A stretch of 64,000 bases of DNA from positions 62,001 through 126,000 of the forward strand of contig JAGFNK010000089.1 in the NCBI GenBank assembly GCA_025769875.1. Direction: 5' to 3'. Positions 1 to 10,291 of the stretch are shown here, in pieces (within the stretch, counting starts at the first letter, position 1; every line of letters begins with the position of its first letter). The position numbers and the translations under genes are program-made. This stretch comes from Russula earlei. Taxonomy: Eukaryota > Basidiomycota > Agaricomycetes > Russulales > Russulaceae. The notes beneath the pieces were generated by a model. The model made no database searches. It was not told the origin of the DNA and saw only the letters and a list, made by a program, of their open reading frames with translations.

Positions 1-1
1 G

Positions 2-73
2 ATTGCCATGTTCAAGGAGGAAATTTCGCAGCAGCTGAAAAATCTTCGAGACTTTGCAGAGGCAGGGCAGTGA
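2..73 (+). CDS. 3' end of an unidentified gene (partial)
   Basis: An open frame enters from the left edge and gives 23 residues, ending in FAEAGQ and TGA at 71-73. The peptide is charged and helix-like (FKEEISQQLKNLRDF), unlike the random frames that follow. It is probably the C-terminus of a gene lying mostly outside the window. The piece is too short to assign a family. Confidence 0.3.
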   Translation: MAMFKEEISQQLKNLRDFAEAGQ

Positions 74-2483
74 CTTGTGTTGGATAAGCACTGACATATG
101 AAGTTATCCCCGCGATATGTAGATGATCTCAGGCCATCGTCATTGGGCTCGTAGGTGAGCTAGCCGACGATAGGTACTCCGCAGTCCCAACGCATGTTGT
201 ATTCCCATATGGTCACCCTGGAGAACTTGCTTTATACAGAACCCTCGATAAGATTCTTCTGGTCATGCGCCCAATTTGCATCGCTCTTCACTCTGGACCA
301 CCCCTATAGTGCCACAATCGATGAAAAGAAGCAACTGGTGAAACGAACGGGCCGTGTAAGATAGAGAGACCCGCCATGAGGCCTGGGCCACTGCGAAAGA
401 AAAGGCACTGCTTCGTTCCGCAATAATAAGTGTAGAGGGAAGATATCAAGACTGCCTGAGCCATGGAAGAAGAAAGGAAGGGGGAAACCTCACTCGTCGA
501 GGCAGCTTGCACTGCAAGAATCAGGAATAACATTTCCGGCCCCGCGTGTTGCATCCGATGATTCCCAGGCTTGATCCAACAGCAACCGACGAGAATAAAG
601 TGTTTCACGGCTGGCTGTTGGTTCCGATGTATGACAGATTTTCACAAAGCCACCGAGGTCAACGTGATGTTGCCGGAGGTGTTGAAACCGTTTGACTTAG
701 GCGAGCCATGTCCGACCACGAAGGACAACTTTGCCATAACAACTCCACACCGACGTTCGGGCGTCAAGTGTTCTGTAAATCTCCGCCCTTGTAGTGAAAA
801 TGGTTTTTCCCCTGCAGGTTTTGACTTGCTTTGCCTACATTTTCCTTGATGCGCGTCTCGCACGATCATTGCCACCGAACTCCCCCTTTTCCCCACCCCC
901 CTTCCCATCCTACCCCATGAACGGCACAGGAACCGTACCTGCTGAACGTCACCGTCGCCATCAATGGCCGGAATGCAAGGCGTATGAATATGGCAATAAG
1001 TTTGAGTTGGGTCTTGTGCATGGAGCAAAGCTCTTTTTGGATGGGCGTTATTATGTTTATCTTCTCCCTAACCCGAGGTTTTTCATTTCCTTCTTCTCTT
1101 CTCCTATCTCGCTGCCGCCCCTAACATTCCATACGCAGACAAAACTGCCGGAAACTACCGGCCATCGATGCTGTCACGTCACAGAGTTGATAACAGGTGC
1201 CGTCGACTTTTGCTAACGCGTGTGTCTTTGAACTTGGCGACAACGCCAATCCGTACGGGGAAAACTCGCTCCATGGCCTTCGGACATCCACTCATCAGTG
1301 ATGCTGTTTTTGCGATCTGGCAACATCACTCCCGACGCCTTACGATTGTTGCTTTTCTCTGCTCAGTATGCGTTAATAAACCTTTTCTATTGCGCGGATT
1401 CGCCGCCCCCGGGACTCGGCAACTGCTGTCAGCGTTCACACATACGGCGGCTGTATGGCTTTCCGGTTCCCAAATGTCTTTGACGGTACGCCGGACGTGT
1501 CCTGAGTACCGGCGTGAGCCTCTTTCCTGTTTTGTCTGACACTCTTCTGGCCTGTTTCTGGTATCACCTTTCTCACTTCTGCGAATATACCGCCTTCTCG
1601 AGCCTCGTGGATGCTACGGCTGATCTACTGGAGTAATGCTGATTTGGGTGTAGTCATGGCCTGGTCTTGACGCTCGCTGCTGTACACCCTGTAGTAGATC
1701 TATGCGTCTCTGTTCTGATTGTTACTCGGCCGACTTCGGTTACGTATATCTAGGGCTCATCGAATTGTTTGACTGTACTGCCAGTGGATCAGGCAACTAT
1801 CAATACCCGTATAATGCCCACGCCCTTTTCGGCGCATGAGAAGCGACAACTTACTGCACTTAGCCTAGGAATTGGCATGTCACGCCGATGCCAAAATGAG
1901 TGACAGGGGGCTTTTGGAATGCTGTGCCGTTCACATACCGTCCATCCCCATCCCCTTTCCCCTTTTCCCGGACATACCCTTCTCCTGCTCACCCTTCCCG
2001 GGTTCGGATCGTTTTACCCGGCAGAAGCGTGCACTGCATTCTGTTTGGCTATGTACTGAAAATACTCCTAAGTAGACAAACTCCCACGCTCCAATCCAAT
2101 GCTAATGTGACTACGGCGAGATTCGAATCGAACCCTACTCCGTGGGGACCTGAGCCGGGTTGCCTCTTTGCCCCGTAATCCGCTGTCATGAAATCCCTCG
2201 ATCTGACCGGTCGTTCTTCGGAATATAGGCTGCGACAAGCTGTGCTCCCGTTCAAGCGCGCCACGGCGCGCCAGGGCCTTCGGTGTGCAGAGCGGGCAGC
2301 ACTACTCCTACGTCCGTGCTTCGGAAAGTATGCATAGCAGGACTCCATTCTTCGGCGCCGCAGGAGCCATAAGAAGCCTGCGTTCACAATGACTCCAGAG
2401 TCAGAGCGCACTTACCATCTCTTGTAGTACAAGCAGGCTCTTCCCTCTATCAAGGCCTACTCGACCTCACCTCTCTGCGTACT
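74..2483. other. Intergenic region, no gene recognised
   Basis: Open frames here are short, overlap on both strands and show no recognisable motif or consistent splice structure. The stretch just before 2484 is pyrimidine-rich, as expected for a promoter and 5' leader of the following gene. A tRNA T-loop-like string near 2120 does not pair into a T stem. Confidence 0.5.
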
Positions 2484-4723
2484 ATGACTTCAGTACCTCC
2501 TTCCATATCCACGCCCTATGACGAGGCGGAGAAGGGTACCCTTGAAATCCCTTCAGGACTGGCTACCCCTGTCGCTGTTGCTCTAGTCGTTGAGAAGAAG
2601 GTCGAACTTCAAGGTGGCATATCGGCCGAGGTTGTTCCAGCCACCAATGAGACTGCAAAAAAGCCACATGCGAAGAAGAAGAAGGTCTCTAAATGGACCC
2701 TTTGGACTCTATGGTTCAATACATACAGGTGTGTGCCTGTCATGTCGACCAGCCGCGTTTCTAATACTACTTCTGGCCCCGTTCATTAGGAAACTCTTTA
2801 CGTTTGTAGTCACCTTGAATTTTGTTGGCATCATCCTCGCTGCGTCTGGACATTTCCCGTACGCAGAGACATGGACAAGCGCCATGGCACTAGGAAACTT
2901 GAATTTCGCCGTGCTGATGCGCAACGAACTCTTCGGTCGTTTCCTATATTTGTTTGTGAACACTTGCTTCGCCAAGGTAACCATCGCAGCTTAGTTGACA
3001 TCTCGGGTTCAATGCTTATTATTCATCAGTGGACGCCCCTGTGGTGGAGGCTTGGTTGCACGTCTGTTCTTCAGGTATATACATCCACTTTCTGAAAGTG
3101 TGGGTGAAATTCATCTCGTTGTTGCAGCACCTGGGAGGAATTCACAGTGGTTGTGCCCTCTCGGGTACTTGCTGGCTCATTCTCAAGATCGTGAACAACT
3201 TCCGACACCATTCTGTCAATCATGACTCAATCTTGATCATCGGGACGATTACCAACATTGCCCTCATCATCAGTGCCCTCAGCGCAATCCCCTGGGTGAG
3301 GAACACCCATCACAAGTGAGTGTCCCATACCGCCCGATGTTTCATTGACTAATGTAGCTATAGTGTCTTTGAACGTCACCATCGCTTCGTGGGGTGGTTT
3401 GCTCTTATTTTCACCTGTAAGTGGAGGTTCTCCTTCAGGAACTCTACATGCTAATGGCTGCTACTAGGGGTCTTTACCATCCTTGGTGATTCGTATGACA
3501 CCGAGACCCGGACCTGGAGAGTGAGTGGAAAGCACATCGTCCGCCAGCAGGATTTCTGGTTTGTGATTGGCATGACAATATGGTGACTCAACTTCAACTC
3601 CTTGGCGTCGGGTTGTACTGACTGGTTCCATCAGGATCATCATCCCTTGGTTATGCGTTCGCAAGGTTCCTGTAGATATTGAATTGGTACGCCATTCATC
3701 ATGGCATTGATGTGAAGTTTCAGTATCTGAATACAACGAAAAACAGCCATCTTCCAAAGTTGCTGTCCTTCGCTTCAAGCGCGGAATGCAGCAAGGACTG
3801 CCTTGGACGAATCAGTCGTACGGCGGTCATGGAATATCATGCATTCGGAATTATCAGGTGAGTAAAGCTTTCGAATATAGACAAACCTTCTCATACGGGT
3901 TGCGTTAGTGAGGGTACCCACGCCGAATATCACTACATGGTCTGTGGTGTTCAAGGTAGTTTCTACTTTTGCAATTGATGTACTGTGATTCTCAAGAATG
4001 GTCTATTAGGCGATTTCACTCGCAGTCTCGTCAACGACCCTCCGCGGACAATTTGGACGCGTCAGCTCAAGGTATGCGGCTTGATCGCTACCAGGTTCCT
4101 CGCCCTACGGATAGTAACGTCTTCCCAGTTCGCAGGTGTATCCAACACATCCGCATTATACAAACGTGGTATCCGGATATGCACGGGTACTGGCATCGGG
4201 GCTGCCCTGTCCACATGCATCCAGTCTCCTCATTGGTGAGATTCATGCCGACTCACAGCCGAGGCCTTGCTGACTAGTTGTGCTCAGGTACTTAATCTGG
4301 ATTGGTGAGCAAAGCGTAGACATATCCATCAGGCGGTTGATGCTGACGGTTAGTCTTCTCTGTACCTAGGCTCCGATCAAGAAAAGACATTCGGCCCGAC
4401 TATCAGCGGTCTTATTCACCGCCACATCGAGCCAGGTCGCCTCCTGCTGTGGGATTCGAAGATTCGGGGTGGTAGGCCAGATACGATGAAGATCGTGAAG
4501 GAGGCGTATCACTCCTGGGGTGCCGAAGGTCTTGAAGTGCATCCTACATGTGCCGTGCCGGTGGCTGACATGCTTCCTTTCGTCCGCAGTCGTTTTCATC
4601 ACGTCGAACTATATCGGTAACTCGGAGATGATGCAGGGGTGCAAGGAGGCGGGTATTCCTGCATTCGGCACACTGTGGGACTTTGTGAGTGAATCTTTTA
4701 TTAATTTCCGGTCTCAAGGCTGA
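2484..4723 (+). CDS. TmpA-like integral membrane oxidoreductase with a one-base frame break
   Basis: Conserved blocks read across GT..AG introns: a Lys-rich N-terminal tail (AKKKKVSKWTLW), several membrane segments (KLFTFVVTLNFVGIILAASG, ISALSAIPWV, FERHHRFVGWFALIF), then a soluble C-terminal part with GDFTRSLV, KFAGVSNTSALYKRG, TGTGIGAALS, GLIHRHI and the ending GIPAFGTLWDF. This matches the fungal TmpA-type family, often annotated as 'NRPS12-like', a membrane protein with a ferredoxin-reductase-like nucleotide-binding domain. First exons: 2484-2728, 2790-2976, 3030-3074, 3128-3315, 3358-3416, 3468-3582, 3635-3686, then from 3747. In the exon from 3747 the frame reads VLRFKRGMQQGL to 3800, and the conserved continuation LGRISRTAVMEYHAFGII lies one base later, so C3801 (or 3802) looks inserted. 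The last exon is uncertain: the frame can stop at 4721-4723 or splice at 4685. Family is likely; whether the gene is functional is doubtful unless the extra base is an assembly error. Confidence 0.7.
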
Positions 4724-4739
4724 CAGGTGCCCAGTGAAC

Positions 4740-5329
4740 CCAGTTGCCGCATACCTGGCTGCTGTATGCGCGCTTTCCTGTTTTCCCATGCATTAGAGGG
4801 TGTAGAGCACTCCTGGTTCCGGCACACGGTGAGGAAACGCATGAACATACCATTGATATAATAGGACTGGACGATAATACATCCCGTCTCCGGGGTTGAT
4901 TAATTTACCTTGCACTCCTCCTTATCTTTCCCCCATCACCATTACATATTTGACACGATAGATGATAGAATTCAATAAAGTAACATTATATCCACCATCC
5001 GTCAATCTTGCCGCGAGTGTGAGTGTACCAGCTGGATTCATTATCGGCAAGGGATAAATAAGTACGAGAGGGAAATACATAAACGAGCTTCGAGGTTTTA
5101 CAATTTCCCAGCCATGACCGTCGCGTGACAACGATAAGGCGAGAAGTGGTAATAAATCAAGGCCGCGATGACAACTCGTCGAAACGGCGACGGGAGCTTG
5201 CTCAGCAAAAGGCAATTCCGCAATGAAGACAACCAAAACACACAACAGGGAAGGCAAAGGAAGGCTCGCCAACAGGACCCTGCTTCGCGTGCGCTTGATA
5301 CAGCCGCGCCGCGCGATATACGAGCGAGG
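4740..5329. other. Convergent intergenic region
   Basis: This lies between the 3' ends of the TmpA-like gene (plus) and the ERI1-like gene (minus). It is AT-richer than the flanks around 4900-5100. Overlapping frames on both strands lack recognisable domains. Presumably it holds the two terminators, but no clear signal was identified. Confidence 0.4.
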
Positions 5330-6563
5330 TCAGCAGTACTGCTCAAGGATCCGACCAGACCTGCCCATCCAGGGCCATCGCCGTCCAGGTTGAATTGGGG
5401 TGTTCGGCACCAAACGCACGCCCCTGCGGGCGAGGTCGACGACGATTCGGGCAATGTTGCGCGAGTCCTGACCGGGGGTCGGTCGACGCGGCGGATCGGA
5501 AACCCGAGCCATTGGTTGTCAGAGTCAGTCAGGCGGCGGAAAGGTGGCGGTTGTATGGACGCTTACGTCGATGCCGCTGTGTTGCCTTCCCTCGAACGGC
5601 GCGAGATCGAGGAATCGCAGCTGATGCTCGATATTCGGCGAGATGCGACGCGGAAGAGCGCGCTGGAAGAAATCAGAGATGAGGGTGATATTTTTTTGAG
5701 GTGGGGGGGGGGGGGGGGTGGGGGCACACCTCATAAGACGCATGTGCTGCGCAGAATGCACTGACAACTTCGGCACGCACGTCCATCACGTCCCCCCTGA
5801 TCCACGAAGGCATGGAGATCTACGCCGGTGAAGCAGTGAACACGACCGAGATCAATAGATTCTCTTTGGCGCGGTCGGTCGTCAGACACTGACTTTTGAG
5901 ATGAAGCATTGTTTGACGACGAAGTCTCGGACATCGAACGGACCATCTGTACACCAACAAATCGCACGAGACGTTCGCCCGTCTCTCGGTGGATGAGGCC
6001 GTGTTGCGTGAGGAAGTCCGAGAACTGGCTGACGACCTCGGGGAAGTGGGGTGCGCCATCAACCTGTTCCTGAACGCGTGTGCAACAAAGGCATCTATAC
6101 GGCGGAGACTGTCATGATGGGGATGGGCAAGGCTGACCTGAGTTATGCCGGTGAGGGAGACGCAAAATGCGGATAATTGGGGGCGCCATGTCGGTTTAAC
6201 AAAACTGCGAAATTCTGCCACCTTGTGCAAAGTCCCGGCCATTCCGGTCCCTTCTTCTTTGTCTACCCACCTGAGCAGACAAACTGGCCATTCCTGTAGT
6301 CGATCAGGCGACGAGGACGTGTCTCTGCCCCGACAACGTACAATGATCTCATTCGGCCAATCAAAGTCTGTACCGGGGAGGCAAGTGGCTTCCACGTCCA
6401 ACACTAGGAAAGCATCGTACGGTTGAGGAACTCTCACTGCCCGGTATTGATGATTGATAGAGAGACGGCTCTCCACTCCTGGGGCAGGCTCTGGTCGTAG
6501 GATGGCAGAAGACGGTTTGATACAAGACATGGTATTGGCAATCGCCCTATGTACGACGTTCAT
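5330..6563 (-). CDS. ERI1-like 3'-5' exoribonuclease (DEDDh family), frame broken by one base
   Basis: Translation on the minus strand gives a DEDDh exonuclease: YDAFLVLDVEATC (first Asp and Glu), an intron, EWPVCLLRW, EFRSFVKPTWRPQLSAFC, LTGITQ, an intron, EQVDGAPHFPEVVSQFSDFL, then TDGPFDVRDFVVKQCFISK (third acidic site), SMPSWIRGDVMDVRAEV, and finally APFEGRQHSGID, an intron, and DSRNIARIVVDLARRG (His and last Asp). ERI1-type enzymes trim the 3' ends of small RNAs, histone mRNA and 5.8S rRNA. Between GERLVRFV and CTDGPFDV the frame shifts by one base, around 5955-5958, and one missing base would keep it open. An intron at about 5703-5724 holds a 16-base G run. The first ATG is at 6563; one at 6530 is also possible. 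The family is certain; an intact product is doubtful. Confidence 0.82.
5703..5724. repeat. Poly-G homopolymer tract
   Basis: Sixteen consecutive G, one T, then five more G on the plus strand, giving a C-rich pyrimidine tract in an intron of the minus-strand ERI1-like gene. It is a likely site of length polymorphism or sequencing error. Confidence 0.9.
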
Positions 6564-6808
6564 ATCGTAATGCCCAAACTTAGAAAAGATACTCCAAGAG
6601 GACGTTTCCTACGCATTCCTCCAGCAGGATTCTTCCGTATATGTAGTACTATGGGGCCTAAGACCGAGGTAGAGTGACTGCGCCTAGTACCTGAGTCTTA
6701 AATATGTCATAGAGGGTAGGTGACACACAGAGTCTAGAAGTGACGCAAAACCAAATATCCCTGTCTGGCACAACGTCCACGCGGTCATCATAGGTCCTGA
6801 GGCAAATA

Positions 6809-8366
6809 CTAGAAGCACTCTGAATACAACCGTTAGTGATGTTCATGTAAACGCGGTAGGAAGGACTGACTGCGGTAGACGATACCTGGTCCTGACTCAT
6901 CGTATTCCTGCTTTGAGCACCACAAATACTGGAAAGTACTGAGGGAGGCAAGGATAGATCCACCGATCCAGACAGAGTACTTGCGCTCCGGCGGTGCAAC
7001 AATCTTCACTTTCGTACCCGAAGGGGAGAGCGACGTCAACTCCTTCTGCATACGGTCCGCGATGCCGGGGAACATGGTCGTGCCACCGGAAAGCACGACG
7101 TTGCGATAGAGGTCCCGATGAATATCGAGGTCACATTTGAGGATCGAGTTGTATCTGATCAGAGACAGTATGGTAAATAGGATGACGATACTCCTCAAGC
7201 TGAACTTACGTTGTCTCGGGAATACCAACAGCCTCCAGACCGAGGAAAGAAGGTTGGAAGAGCGCCTCTGGAGCACGGAACCTATGTACGTGATCAGGCT
7301 CACAGCGTCCTCTTCTCAGAAAGAAACTTACATTTCATTGCCAATCGTGATTACCTGGCCATCAGGGAGCTCGTAGTTCTTTTCTAGCACTGTAGACTGG
7401 GCAGCTGTCTGCAATTCTTGTTCGAAGTCGAGAGCAACATAGCAGAGCTTTTCCTTAATGTCGCGAACAATTTCACGCTCAGCGGTTGTGGTAAACGGAT
7501 ACCCGCTCTCCGTCAAATATTTGATCAGCAGGTCGGTGAGGTCGCGACCGGCGAGGTCCAAACGAAGGATGGCATGCGGAAGCGCAAAGCCTTCGTAAAT
7601 GGGCACCGCGTGCGAAACCCCATCACCAGAATCAAGGACAATACCAGTCGTACGGCCAGTATACAATGTTAGAACAGCCTGGATGGCTACATAGAAAGCT
7701 GGGGTATTGAACGTCTCGAACATGATTTGCGTCATTTTCTCGCGATTCGCCTTCGGGTTAAGGGGTGCCTCAGTCAGTAAGACAGGGTGCTCCTCAGGTG
7801 CAACCCGAAGTTCATTATAGAAGGTGTGATGCCAGATCTTCTCCATGTCATCCCAGTTGGTGACAATACCACGTTCAATGGGGTATTTCAAAGTCAAGAT
7901 ATCACGCTTAGACTGGGCTTCGTCACTATAAGATGTTACCGGGGCAGGTGTGAACAAGCGAACGCAGTATGGCTACTGACCCAACATAAGAATCTTTCTG
8001 ACCCATTCCAACCGTGACGCCCTGGTGGAGGGGACAGCCAACAATCGGCCTAATTTGGAGGGCTTGATTAGTTGCCAACATACGGGAACGAGAGGAGGAC
8101 CTACGGGAAAACTGCACGAGGAGCATCATCGCCTAGGCGAAGGAATGGGCTCAAAACAACGTAGGGATCTCAGATACATTCTCACCGGCAACTATTAAAC
8201 AAATATCAGTCGGAAAGCTACGTATATCTGGGACAGATTCGACTCACAGCCAGCTTTGCACATCCCAGAACCGTTGTCAATCACCTGAGCGGAATGAGGA
8301 TAAGATAAGACGGCTATTATATCAAACGGGAACTGCACACACGACAGCAGCGACTTCGTATTCCAT
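6809..8366 (-). CDS. Actin, divergent paralogue
   Basis: Nine exons on the minus strand: 8343-8366, 8248-8284, 8186-8191, 8105-8132, 7981-8049, 7332-7925, 7210-7281, 6871-7154 and 6809-6819. Together they total 1125 bases, coding for 374 residues against 375 in most fungal actins. The start reads [20 protein letters not shown] and the end reads GIVYRKCF, with the last Lys split over the final intron. Nucleotide-binding loops [10 protein letters not shown] and DSGDGV are intact. Odd substitutions for such a conserved protein: Arg37 to Cys, Arg39 to Leu, Gly63 to Asp, His73 to Arg (IERGIV), a one-residue deletion (LYTGRTTG for LYASGRTTG), GNEMFR for GNERFR, and LYRNVV for LYGNVV. All splice sites are intact and there is no stop, so it is probably a translated paralogue under relaxed or altered selection rather than the main cytoskeletal actin. 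The third exon is only six bases long. Confidence 0.95.
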
Positions 8367-8572
8367 AGTTGTCCTATAACTCGATCGTGGATGTTACAAC
8401 ACACAGTAATGTCATGGAAAACGCCAAGAGTCCTCTGTGGTGCGCCATCGTTGAAGGGAGAAGAGACGCAGACTTGCAGAGTGGTCTGGTTCCGGGAGTG
8501 CCCGACGAGTGACTCGGGCACTCCCGGAACCGGACAACTTATCTTCTATCCCCTTCCACACACTAGCCAACG
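8367..8572. promoter_or_regulatory. Divergent promoter region between actin and CMS1
   Basis: The start codons of the minus-strand actin gene and the plus-strand CMS1 gene are 206 bases apart, so both promoters and 5' leaders must fit here. Much of the interval is taken up by a nested inverted repeat, listed separately. No TATA box is evident. Confidence 0.6.
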
Positions 8573-8589
8573 ATGGCGCACCACAGAGG
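8432..8589. repeat. Nested perfect inverted repeats overlapping the CMS1 start
   Basis: The outer arms 8432-8453 and 8568-8589 are 22-base perfect reverse complements. The right arm contains the CMS1 start codon and its first 17 coding bases. The inner arms 8488-8505 and 8514-8531 are 18-base perfect reverse complements around an 8-base spacer (cgagtgac). The sequence between outer and inner arms is only weakly complementary. The left half therefore resembles an inverted duplicate of the CMS1 5' leader and start. Confidence 0.9.
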
Positions 8590-9717
8590 TGATGACCTCG
8601 ACGATGACTTCGTGCCAGATGAAATCGTTGCGCTCTCGGAGGATGAAGGGTTTGGATCCTTCGTAGGAGATCAGGATGACATCGGCAAGCTACTCAGTGC
8701 GGACGAAGGGGAGGAGGACGTTGAGCGCTCCTCTACCGAACGCACAAAAGCCCTTTTGGAAGAGAAGAAAAGAAAACGTAGAGAGAAAGAGAAAGAACGG
8801 AGAGCAAAGGAAAGTCATCTCCACCGCAATTTCGATATTTCCCAATGTTCCTGACGCGTGACGTCTTTCCAACAGAAACGAAAACTTAACGAGTCCGTGG
8901 AATCAGGGGATCCCAATCCCGTAGCGTCGCGGTCGCCTACTGTGATATCTGAATACTTGTCTACCATGCAAGGAAGAACCTTTTCGAAAATGTCTGCTTT
9001 GGAGCTTCGCGACAGGCATATTCCAGGCAGGTGTATTCTTTAAAGTCTTCCAGAAGACATCTCATGGTTGACGTTGTCAGGCAGAGAGCTCTATACTGGA
9101 TACGACCGCATGGACGGCATCGAGGAACTTGGACACGTTGGTGGATTTTATTACTCAAGGTGCGTCTGCTTTCTCCCTCAGATCAACTACCGTAATCACC
9201 GTCCAATCCATAGCGGTTCCCTCGCTTCACACTCGCTTGCTGCAGAGAACCAAGTCATGTGGGGCACCCACACTAATATTTTTAACCGGGGCGGCTTTGC
9301 GTGTGGCGGATGTGACCCGTGTCCTCAAGAACAAAACGCTGCAGGGTGAAAAGGGTGCGGGTATCGCAAAGCTCTTCGCCAAGCACTTCAAGCTTGAAGA
9401 ACACATCAACTATCTCAAGAAGACAAAAGGTTGGCTCGGCCGTCGGTACTCCTGCCAGGGTCGGCAAGTTACTTTGCGACACAGGTTAGTGCGTCAGATG
9501 GGACGTCTCTCGAGCCAACTGATGGTGTTTCGACCCAGATGCACTCTCTGTGTCTGCTTTGACACACATTATATTTGATGTGAGCTACCACGATCCGAAG
9601 AGCCGCTGTTTATTGGACATTCCTGAGACGAGGGACGATGTTTTCAAAATGGTTCTAGGTGCACCGCTTGTCCTGGAGCGGTTAAAGGCAGGGAAGACAC
9701 ACATCGTGCTCTTCTAA
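8573..9717 (+). CDS. CMS1: CMS1 / CMSS1 small-subunit ribosome-biogenesis protein
   Basis: The acidic, Lys-rich N-terminus (MAHHRGDDLDDDFVPDEIV..., then EEKKRKRREKEKERRAKE) is followed after introns by NLDTLVDFITQ, RTKSCGAPTLIFLTGAALR, DVTRVLKNKTLQGEKGAGIA, KLFAKHFKLEEHINYL, GTPARVGKLL, a weak IIFDVSYHDPKSRCLLDIPE block and the ending GKTHIVLF. This is the CMS1 family, a component of 90S pre-ribosomes with a degenerate DEAD-box-like fold, acting in the nucleolus. TAA is at 9715-9717. The first intron is ambiguous: the donor at 8814 (phase 1) does not match the acceptor at 8875 (which would open KRKLNESVES) without one base of difference, whereas the acceptor at 8906 keeps the frame. Confidence 0.85.
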
Positions 9718-9809
9718 TATTCATCCATTACTTAGCGATGTTCAGTAAGCTCTCAGCCAAGAGATTTTGATCGCGAAAGGTCTTGTCGATGGGATAGAAG
9801 TATCGTAGT

Positions 9810-10275
9810 TTAAAAGCCCCTCGGATTTGTTCTTTGTGTGATCTAAGGGATAATCAATGCAATGATGGTGTGAGGGAAGACAAGGACGAACGCGAGTCCA
9901 CTTTGGCACTTTGTGTATACCTTTACGATAACCTCGATGATGAGGTGAGAAGACCGTGTATTTATCCTTTGGATCCATCTCATGCTCTTTGGGTAAGGCA
10001 AGCGCATTGGTCTACACGAGGTTAAGATGTGTCGTATAGACTCTAAATAGGACGCACCAGGGCTGTACACTGAACACCACTGGCCCTGACGGCTTCGATG
10101 ACGGCGTCCACCTTCTTCAAACGGTCCCGAACGTTGGCCTTTCGCGTGGCTGAGAGTCGCCATGGCACTTTCCTAAACTTGCGAATCTTAGCATCATCTC
10201 GAAGGGTAGGATAGCATAGACAGACCATAACAGACCACCGCCGACGGCAGCGGTCGGTCTGAATGCACCAAACAT
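9810..10275 (-). CDS. Mitochondrial large-subunit ribosomal protein mL60 (Mrpl31 family)
   Basis: Four exons on the minus strand, 10226-10275, 10058-10172, 9892-10011 and 9810-9842, total 318 bases and code for 105 residues. Blocks are [86 protein letters not shown] and the ending RTNPRGF, which is diagnostic for the fungal mL60/Mrpl31 family. It is a structural protein of the mitochondrial large ribosomal subunit; the basic N-terminus is consistent with import. The gene runs head to head with SF3A1, with start codons only 16 bases apart if the first SF3A1 ATG is used. Confidence 0.92.
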
Positions 10276-10291
10276 TGAGAGTCTGCAAGAG
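10276..10291. promoter_or_regulatory. Very short gap between divergent mL60 and SF3A1 starts
   Basis: Only 16 bases separate the mL60 ATG (minus, 10275) from the first SF3A1 ATG (plus, 10292). Either the transcripts overlap at their 5' ends, or SF3A1 starts at the next in-frame ATG at 10361, leaving 85 bases. No TATA element is visible. Confidence 0.5.

Noticed and set aside
2115..2170. tRNA-like T-loop gattcgaatc
   Set aside because: No T stem, acceptor stem or D arm can be formed on either strand.
4922..5272. Minus-strand ORF with a signal-peptide-like start (MASLPLPSLLCVLVVFIAEL)
   Set aside because: It lies past the ERI1-like stop, with no recognisable mature domain; its hydrophobic start is equally explained by chance in 3' flank sequence.
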